Shown piece by piece: positions 1-3,538 of a DNA stretch of 5,401 nucleotides; positions within the stretch are counted from its first letter, which is position 1, and every line of letters starts with the position of its first letter. Origin of the DNA: an uncultured Oscillospiraceae bacterium (GTDB taxonomy: Bacteria; Bacillota; Clostridia; Oscillospirales; Oscillospiraceae); assembly GCA_905233785.1 (NCBI GenBank), contig CAJOCV010000122.1:1-5401 (forward strand), given 5' to 3'. The notes below the pieces were generated by a model. It did not search any database, was not told where the DNA came from, and saw only the letters and a program-made list of their open reading frames with translations. The position numbers were made by a program, and so were the translations under genes.

Positions 1-230
1 CTCTCGAAATCCACACCCAGGTCGCCGCCCTCCGCCTTGTGGACGTTCACATGGTACTCCGTCCCGTCCGGACGGCGCAGGAGCACGTCGAGCTTCCGGT
101 CATAGGCGTAGAACTTATAGTCCAGCACGTCCACGACGCGCTTGCCGTTGATGGAGATCAAATTGTCGCCGACCCGGGTATGGTGCCGCAAAGGGCTGCC
201 GGGGTCGATGGATTTGATGATGTTGTCCAT
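1..230 (-). CDS. DUF512-type PDZ / radical-SAM-like protein, N-terminal part (cut by window edge)
   Basis: Reading leftwards from an ATG at 230-228, 76 codons are visible before the window ends, so the C-terminal part of the gene is missing. The peptide begins MDNIIKSIDPGSPLRHH and continues with VGDNLISINGK and VVDVLDYKFYAYD. This is the N-terminal PDZ domain of the DUF512 family (a PDZ domain, then a radical-SAM-like iron-sulfur region and DUF512), common in Clostridia and cyanobacteria. The PDZ carboxylate loop corresponds to the 'PGSPL' stretch near residues 10-14. The cellular role of the family is not firmly established. The start was chosen because the protein begins where family members usually begin. 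No good Shine-Dalgarno sequence lies just upstream, and a MITE-like repeat ends 14 nt before the start codon, so the original leader may have been replaced. It may be read from the yceD-rpmF transcript. The family call is from recognition of the N-terminus only; the iron-sulfur part cannot be seen. Confidence 0.8.
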   Translation of the reverse strand, partial: MDNIIKSIDPGSPLRHHTRVGDNLISINGKRVVDVLDYKFYAYDRKLDVLLRRPDGTEYHVNVHKAEGGDLGVDFE

Positions 231-244
231 AACGATTCTGATAG

Positions 245-328
245 AGTGAAGAGTGAAAAGTTATGGTGTTCCCTTCGGGAACTTATTTAATCGTCGCGCA
301 GCGACACCTTAACTATTCACGATTCATT
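245..328. repeat. MITE-like element: imperfect inverted arms around two hairpins
   Basis: The left arm 245-268 and the right arm 305-328 are inverted copies of each other, matching at about 19 of 24 positions. The inner 16 positions match best at 14 of 16 (GTGAAAAGTTATGGTG against GTGAATAGTTAAGGTG). Between the arms are two perfect short hairpins: 268-282 (GTTCCC, loop TTC, GGGAAC) and 293-305 (GTCGC, loop GCA, GCGAC), separated by an AT-rich 10-nt spacer. The structure contains no gene and looks like a small non-autonomous element or REP-type repeat. It sits between rpmF and the DUF512 gene. No flanking target-site duplication is obvious. Its family and mobiliser are unknown from this window, and it does not resemble the GGACGAGC palindromes found later. 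Confidence 0.6.
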
Positions 329-345
329 TTTCATTATTCCTTACA

Positions 346-389
346 ATAGTTTAAGGAGGAGCAGGTCACCCTTCTCCTCCTTAAGCTAT
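346..389 (-). terminator. Strong hairpin just after rpmF, possible terminator or 3' end stabiliser
   Basis: TTAAGGAGGAG at 351-361 is perfectly inverted at 374-384, and the pairing extends to 346-350/385-389 with one C-A mismatch in the rpmF-sense RNA (a G-U wobble on the other strand). The loop is 12 nt (362-373). The stem begins three bases past the rpmF stop codon. In the rpmF direction the stem is followed by ACTATTGTAAGG, not a clear T tract, so a classical intrinsic terminator is not proven. Partial termination or mRNA 3' end protection would fit equally well. Confidence 0.45.
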
Positions 390-392
390 CTC

Positions 393-581
393 TTACTTGC
401 TCTCCTCGACGTTGATGACCGCGCGGCCCTTGTACTGACCGCAGTGGCGGCATACGCGGTGGGGCATGCAGTACTCGCCGCAGTTGGGGCAAACAACGAT
501 GCCGGGGGCGGTGAGCTTCCAGGTGGAAGAACGTCTCTTATCGCGTCTCTGCCGAGATACTTTTCCTTTCGGGACTGCCAT
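393..581 (-). CDS. rpmF: 50S ribosomal protein L32
   Basis: This 62-residue protein is a component of the large ribosomal subunit. It starts MAVPKGKVSRQRRDKRR, the conserved basic N-terminus of bacterial L32, followed by WKLTAPGIVVCPNCGE. It carries a zinc-ribbon set of cysteines: C31-x2-C34 and C44-x2-C47, with an extra C38 between them. The zinc-binding (C+) form is thus the one present. Length matches the family (about 56-65 aa). The start at 581 is fixed by a strong AGGAGG at 594-589 on the minus strand, seven bases away. It follows yceD by 45 nt in the same direction, the classic yceD-rpmF arrangement, and is very probably transcribed from the yceD promoter. A longer overlapping frame starting at 589 is a shadow. 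Confidence 0.97.
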   Translation of the reverse strand: MAVPKGKVSRQRRDKRRSSTWKLTAPGIVVCPNCGEYCMPHRVCRHCGQYKGRAVINVEESK

Positions 582-626
582 GTTGACACCTCCTGATTAC
601 TGGCTGTTTATGAGCAGCACATTTTT

Positions 627-1118
627 TTATTTATCCAAAAGCTGCTCAAGCACAGCAAATCTTGGATCGCGTGGTTTCCTGCACCCGCAGGGGCCAAGGT
701 TAAGGTTTGCGCCGCAGGTATCGCAGAGACCCTTGCAGTCCTCTCTACAGAGAAACTTCGTCTCCATATCGAGGATCAAGCTTGTCTCCAGGATCTCGTC
801 CAGGTCGATCTCATTGCCGTCCAGGACGTAGAGCTCCGGGTACTCCTCGCTCTCCTCCTCCACGATGGTGGCCGCAAGCGGAAGCTCCTTCTCGCTCTCA
901 AATTCCGCGCCGCAGCGGTCACAGATGCAGACCATGTCCGCCTTCAGCGTTCCCTCCAGATGGAGCACGCCGGCCTCGTTATACACGCGGCCTTCGGCAT
1001 GGGGGGGAGCCTGATACGCCTTCACCGACGCAAAATCCAAACGCTCCGTCGGAATCTCCGTCTCGAAGGAAACAGAGCCGCCGGGAACCTCAATGATCTC
1101 TCGTAAATCAAGACGCAT
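627..1118 (-). CDS. yceD: YceD/DUF177 family protein (23S rRNA accumulation)
   Basis: The 163-residue product starts MRLDLREIIEVPGGSVSFE and has the DUF177 layout: an N-terminal beta-rich part, a first cysteine group VCICDRCG (C64, C66, C69), an acidic middle region (about residues 87-108), then the diagnostic C-terminal CREDCKGLCDTCGANLN (C124, C128, C132, C135) followed by C144 and C146 and a DPRFAVLEQLL end. The cysteines suggest metal binding. Family members in E. coli and plants are needed for normal 23S rRNA accumulation; the exact molecular role is unclear. The gene lies directly upstream of rpmF, as in most bacteria. The start at 1118 is supported by an AGAGGT-type site at 1130-1125 and by a near-perfect promoter whose expected transcription start is about 25 nt upstream. 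A 20-residue longer reading to 1178 would run back through that promoter and is rejected. Confidence 0.93.
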   Translation of the reverse strand: MRLDLREIIEVPGGSVSFETEIPTERLDFASVKAYQAPPHAEGRVYNEAGVLHLEGTLKADMVCICDRCGAEFESEKELPLAATIVEEESEEYPELYVLDGNEIDLDEILETSLILDMETKFLCREDCKGLCDTCGANLNLGPCGCRKPRDPRFAVLEQLLDK

Positions 1119-1149
1119 AGCAATACCTCTCGCACAATCGCGCTTTGAT

Positions 1150-1178
1150 ATTATAGTTGAAGCCTTCCCACTTGTCAA
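1150..1178 (-). promoter_or_regulatory. Consensus sigma-A promoter for yceD-rpmF
   Basis: On the minus strand TTGACA (1178-1173) is followed after exactly 17 bases by TATAAT (1155-1150). Both hexamers are perfect matches to the housekeeping consensus at optimal spacing. The expected transcript starts near 1143, giving a leader of about 25 nt before the yceD ATG at 1118. The -35 box shares five bases with the -35 box of the opposite promoter. Confidence 0.88.
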
Positions 1179-1200
1179 GGCTTATTTTCCGCTGTATAAT
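1172..1200 (+). promoter_or_regulatory. Sigma-A promoter for the RluA-family gene
   Basis: On the plus strand TTGTCA (1172-1177, five of six to consensus) is followed after 17 bases by a perfect TATAAT (1195-1200). The expected start is near 1207, giving a leader of about 25 nt before the ATG at 1232. The -10 to ATG distance equals that of the opposing yceD promoter, and the two -35 boxes lie over the same TTGTCAA. Confidence 0.8.
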
Positions 1201-1231
1201 ACAAAAAAACAATATTGAGCCGGAGATTTTT

Positions 1232-2212
1232 ATGAAGGAACTGACGATCCGCCAAAACGACGCCGGGCAGCGGCTTGACCGCTTTGTGTCGAAGGCCGTG
1301 CCCCTGCTGCCGGAGAGCCTGCTGCAAAAATACATCCGCTTAAAGCGCATCAAAGTAAACGGCAAGGGCGCCAAGCGGGACACGCGCCTGCAGCTGGGCG
1401 ACACCGTACAATTATACATCAACGATGAGTTTTTTGAAAAGCCCCGGGAGGAAAATTCGTATCTCAAGGTGGGCACGCCGCGTCTCACCGTGGTCTACGA
1501 GGATGAAAACCTCCTGCTTGCGGACAAGAAGCCCGGCGTCCTCTGCCACAGCGCGGGCGTCTGGGACTACAACACGCTGATCGCAAACATTCAGGCCTAT
1601 CTCGCGCAGAAGGGCGAGTGGCGGCCGCGAGAGGAAAACGCCTTCACGCCCGCGCTCTGCAACCGCATCGACCGCAACACCGGCGGCATTGTGATCGCGG
1701 CGAAGAACGCGGAGACCCTGCGCATCCTCAACGAGAAGATCCGCGACCGGGAGATCGAGAAGTTTTATCTCTGCGCCGTGCGCGGCCGCCCGAAGCCCGC
1801 GGAGGGGAAGCTTGAGAACGTGCTGTTCAAGGACGCGAAGAAAAACCAGGTCTTCGTCAAGGAGCGATACGAGCCCGGCGCGAAAACCGCCGTGACGTAT
1901 TATAAGGTGCTCAAGACCAAGGGTGCGCTCAGTCTCGTGGAGTGCCGCCTCGGCACCGGGAGGACGCATCAGATCCGCGTCCAGATGGCGCATGCGGGCT
2001 GGCCGCTCGTGGGCGACGGAAAATACGGCAGCGAGCGCTTCAACAAGGATTACGACGAGAAGGGTCAGGCGCTCTACTCCTACAAGCTGCGCTTCGACTT
2101 CCCCACAGACGCGGGAATCCTCAATTACCTGCGCGGCCGGGAATTTGAGGTGGAGAAGGTCGATTTCGTGGAGAAGTATTTCGGGGAGGAGCGCCCCTGC
2201 CCGCTCCCGTAG
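1232..2212 (+). CDS. RluA-family 23S rRNA pseudouridine synthase (RluC/RluD-like)
   Basis: The 326-residue protein converts selected uridines in RNA, most likely large-subunit rRNA, to pseudouridine. Residues about 10-62 form an S4 RNA-binding domain (AGQRLDRFV, then IRLKRIKVNG and LQLGDTVQLYI). The catalytic domain follows: VVYEDENLLLADKKPG (88-102), the active-site motif NRIDRNTGG (144-152) with catalytic Asp147, and GTGRTHQIRVQMAHAGWPLV (241-260) with GDGKYG. NRIDR in place of the usual HRLDR is a variant that keeps the key Asp and Arg. Length equals E. coli RluD, but the target uridines cannot be told from sequence, so no symbol is given. The start at 1232 has GGAG at 1222-1225 and lies properly downstream of the promoter; an upstream start at 1157 would overlap that promoter. 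The stop codon lies within the palindromic element that begins at 2208, so the last residues may be element-altered. Confidence 0.93.
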   Translation: MKELTIRQNDAGQRLDRFVSKAVPLLPESLLQKYIRLKRIKVNGKGAKRDTRLQLGDTVQLYINDEFFEKPREENSYLKVGTPRLTVVYEDENLLLADKKPGVLCHSAGVWDYNTLIANIQAYLAQKGEWRPREENAFTPALCNRIDRNTGGIVIAAKNAETLRILNEKIRDREIEKFYLCAVRGRPKPAEGKLENVLFKDAKKNQVFVKERYEPGAKTAVTYYKVLKTKGALSLVECRLGTGRTHQIRVQMAHAGWPLVGDGKYGSERFNKDYDEKGQALYSYKLRFDFPTDAGILNYLRGREFEVEKVDFVEKYFGEERPCPLP

Positions 2213-2279
2213 GGACGACCATCTGTCGCCCGCAATCCACCGCAAGTTCAAAAACGGACGAGCAATGCTCGTCCCTACG
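2208..2279. repeat. Composite palindrome module A (BIME-like), left of the RAYT gene
   Basis: It consists of a diverged forward palindrome at 2208-2232 (CGTAGGGACGACC, then TGTCGCCCG), a spacer beginning CAATCCACCGC, and an inverted perfect copy at 2255-2279. The perfect copy has the stem GGACGAGC with loop AAT and GCTCGTCC, followed by CTACG. The layout and the spacer match module B at 2786-2856, on the other side of the RAYT gene. It supplies the TAG stop (2210-2212) of the pseudouridine synthase. No T tract follows the hairpin, so it is not a classical terminator. Confidence 0.85.
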
Positions 2280-2285
2280 ACACGC

Positions 2286-2293
2286 AAAGGAGG
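2286..2293 (+). promoter_or_regulatory. Ribosome binding site that sets the RAYT start
   Basis: AAAGGAGG lies ten bases before an in-frame TTG at 2304. An in-frame ATG at 2265 lies inside the palindrome and upstream of this site, so it is the less likely start. Confidence 0.7.
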
Positions 2294-2303
2294 AACAGCT
2301 TCC

Positions 2304-2780
2304 TTGAATACGCTCCCGCGGCGAAAGCCATATCGTCTGAAAGAATACGATTACAGCTCTGTTGGTGCCTATTTTGTCACGATCTGCACAGAGAATCGAA
2401 TACCCTGCCTCTCTGAGATCATCGTAGGGACGAGCATTGCTCGTCCGCCGGAGTTGCATTTGAGGCCATACGGAAAGATCGTTGAAGAGGCTTTACTCCA
2501 GATCCCAGAGCGGTATTCCGGTGTTTTCGTGGATCATTCTGTGATTATGCCAAACCACATTCATCTTCTGTTGCGATTGACAGGCGGCGATTGCCCCAGA
2601 TTGGAACGCATTATTCAGCAGTTTAAGGGCTATGTTACGAAGCAATGCGGCAAGTCGATCTGGCAGAACAAGTATTATGACCATGTGATAAGGGATCGGA
2701 ATGATTACCTGACGAAAGCTCAATATATCCTCAACAATCCTGCAAAGTGGTTGGAAGATGAATACTATTCCCATGCGTAG
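2304..2780 (+). CDS. REP-associated tyrosine transposase (RAYT, Y1/HUH family)
   Basis: The 158-residue product belongs to the Y1 transposase-like superfamily related to IS200/IS605 TnpA, which cuts single-stranded DNA at hairpins through a tyrosine. Visible landmarks are RRKPYRLKEYDYSSVGAYFV near the N-terminus, the HUH-type motif MPNHIHLLLRL (His85 and His87), WQNKYYDHVIRDRNDYL (120-136) and YILNNPAKWLEDEYY, typical of the RAYT C-terminus. By alignment from memory with E. coli TnpA-REP, Tyr141 is the probable nucleophile. TTG is the preferred start because of the ribosome binding site at 2286-2293; ATG at 2265 would add 13 repeat-derived residues. Base composition is visibly lower in GC than the neighbouring genes, which suggests transfer. 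Residues 41-48 (VGTSIARP) are encoded by a copy of the flanking palindrome. The frame is otherwise intact. Two matching palindrome modules flank the gene, as expected of a RAYT and its substrates. The stop TAG lies in a partial copy of the palindrome head. Confidence 0.88.
   Translation: MNTLPRRKPYRLKEYDYSSVGAYFVTICTENRIPCLSEIIVGTSIARPPELHLRPYGKIVEEALLQIPERYSGVFVDHSVIMPNHIHLLLRLTGGDCPRLERIIQQFKGYVTKQCGKSIWQNKYYDHVIRDRNDYLTKAQYILNNPAKWLEDEYYSHA
2423..2447 (+). repeat. Palindrome copy inside the RAYT gene
   Basis: This is a perfect 25-nt forward copy: CGTAG, then the stem GGACGAGC, loop ATT and GCTCGTCC, then G. It is read in frame as VGTSIARP (residues 41-48), between the 'CLSEI' strand and 'PELHLRPYGKIV'. 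This position is variable in length in RAYT proteins, so a small insertion there may be tolerated. Confidence 0.9.
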
Positions 2781-2785
2781 GGACT

Positions 2786-2856
2786 CGTAGGGACGAGCAT
2801 TGCTCGTCCGCAAACCACCGCATGCCCAAAACGGACGAGCAATGCTCGTCCCTACG
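2786..2856. repeat. Composite palindrome module B (BIME-like), right of the RAYT gene
   Basis: A perfect forward copy at 2786-2810, the spacer CAAACCACCGCATGCCCAAA plus one A, and a perfect inverted copy at 2832-2856. It is homologous to module A in order, orientation and spacer sequence. Just before it, 2776-2785 repeats the head of the element (CGTAGGGACT against CGTAGGGACG, 9 of 10), a truncated extra copy that contains the RAYT stop codon. Confidence 0.9.
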
Positions 2857-2949
2857 GAGGGGGGAGCCAAGGGGACGGCGGACGAGCAATGCTCGTCCCT
2901 ACGGAGGGGGAGCCAATGGGACGGCGGACGAGCAATGCTCGTCCCTACG
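2832..2949. repeat. Tandem palindrome array, 46/47-bp unit
   Basis: Three inverted-orientation copies of the same 25-nt palindrome lie at 2832-2856, 2879-2903 and 2925-2949. The first is also the right half of module B. They are separated by two nearly identical G-rich spacers of 22 and 21 nt (GAGGGGG, then AGCCAA, then GGGACGG). The repeat period is 47 then 46 bases. The last copy ends three bases before the ribosome binding site of the next gene. The array would put three strong hairpins in the leader of that gene if transcription comes from upstream. Together with modules A and B, this accounts for all sequence between RAYT and the HD gene. Confidence 0.92.
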
Positions 2950-2968
2950 GATAAGGAGGAATGACAAA

Positions 2969-3538
2969 ATGGACGCGAGAGAACTGTTAAACGCGCTGCA
3001 CGTCGCGGAGCGGCTCAAGGACGCGACGCGGCACTGCTATACCTCCGGCGGGCGGCGCGAGAGCGTGGCCGAGCACAGCTGGCGCCTCGCGCTGATGGCC
3101 TTCTGGCTCAAGGACGCCTTTCCGGAGGCGGACATGGAGAAGCTGCTGAGCATGTGCCTGATCCACGATCTGGGCGAGGCCTTCACCGGGGACATTCCCA
3201 CCTTCGTCAAAACCGACGCCGACCGCAAGACCGAGGACACGCTGCTCGGCGCCTGGGTCTCGACGCTGCCCGCTCCCTACGCGGAGGAAATGCGGGCGCT
3301 CTACGCGGAGATGAACGAGCGCCAAACGCTTGAGGCGCGCGTTTTCAAGGCGCTCGACGGGCTGGAGGCGCTCGTTCAGCACAACGAGTCCGACATCAAA
3401 ACCTGGGCAGAAAACGAATACGACCTGAATCTGCGCTACTGTGACGACCGGGTGGGCTTCTCCCCGGCTCTCACCGCTCTTCGGGAGGCCATTCGCGCGG
3501 ACACCATCCAGAAAATCAAGGAGGCTGACAAATGTTAA
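2969..3538 (+). CDS. HD-domain phosphohydrolase (YfbR/HDDC2-like)
   Basis: The 189-residue protein is a metal-dependent phosphohydrolase of the HD superfamily. Motifs in order: RHCYTSGGRRESVAEHSWRL (21-40) with metal ligand His36, then MCLIHDLGEAFTGDIP (62-77) with the His66-Asp67 doublet, and FKALDGLEALVQHNE (126-140) with Asp130, the expected last ligand. The 'GEAFTGDIP' stretch is typical of the HD_3 / YfbR-HDDC2 group, whose studied members are 5'-nucleotidases on deoxynucleoside monophosphates; the substrate here is inferred only. The start at 2969 has AAGGAGGA at 2953-2960. Extending to the ATG at 2822 would add 49 residues translated from the palindrome array (including 'DEQCSSLR' twice) and is rejected. 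The last seven bases overlap the ABC-F gene, so the two are likely coupled. No clear promoter is seen; the leader is made of the repeats. Confidence 0.9.
   Translation: MDARELLNALHVAERLKDATRHCYTSGGRRESVAEHSWRLALMAFWLKDAFPEADMEKLLSMCLIHDLGEAFTGDIPTFVKTDADRKTEDTLLGAWVSTLPAPYAEEMRALYAEMNERQTLEARVFKALDGLEALVQHNESDIKTWAENEYDLNLRYCDDRVGFSPALTALREAIRADTIQKIKEADKC

Noticed and set aside
604..630. GCTG/CAGC stem followed by a run of T on the plus strand, terminator-like
   Set aside because: Stem of only four pairs with an eight-base loop, and no plus-strand gene ends there; the T run is the end of yceD read backwards.
2255..2279. Palindrome hairpins as intrinsic terminators
   Set aside because: The eight-pair stem with a three-base loop is followed by CTACG and not by a T tract; identical copies inside genes and in tandem argue for a mobile repeat.
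1412..2287. A 291-codon minus-strand open frame across the pseudouridine synthase gene
   Set aside because: It is a shadow of the GC-rich plus-strand gene; its translation has no recognisable motif while the plus strand has all the RluA motifs.
2832..2949. The repeated palindromes as a CRISPR array
   Set aside because: Spacers are near-identical to each other, the repeat is a full palindrome of 25 nt, copies occur in both orientations at separate places, and no cas gene is present.
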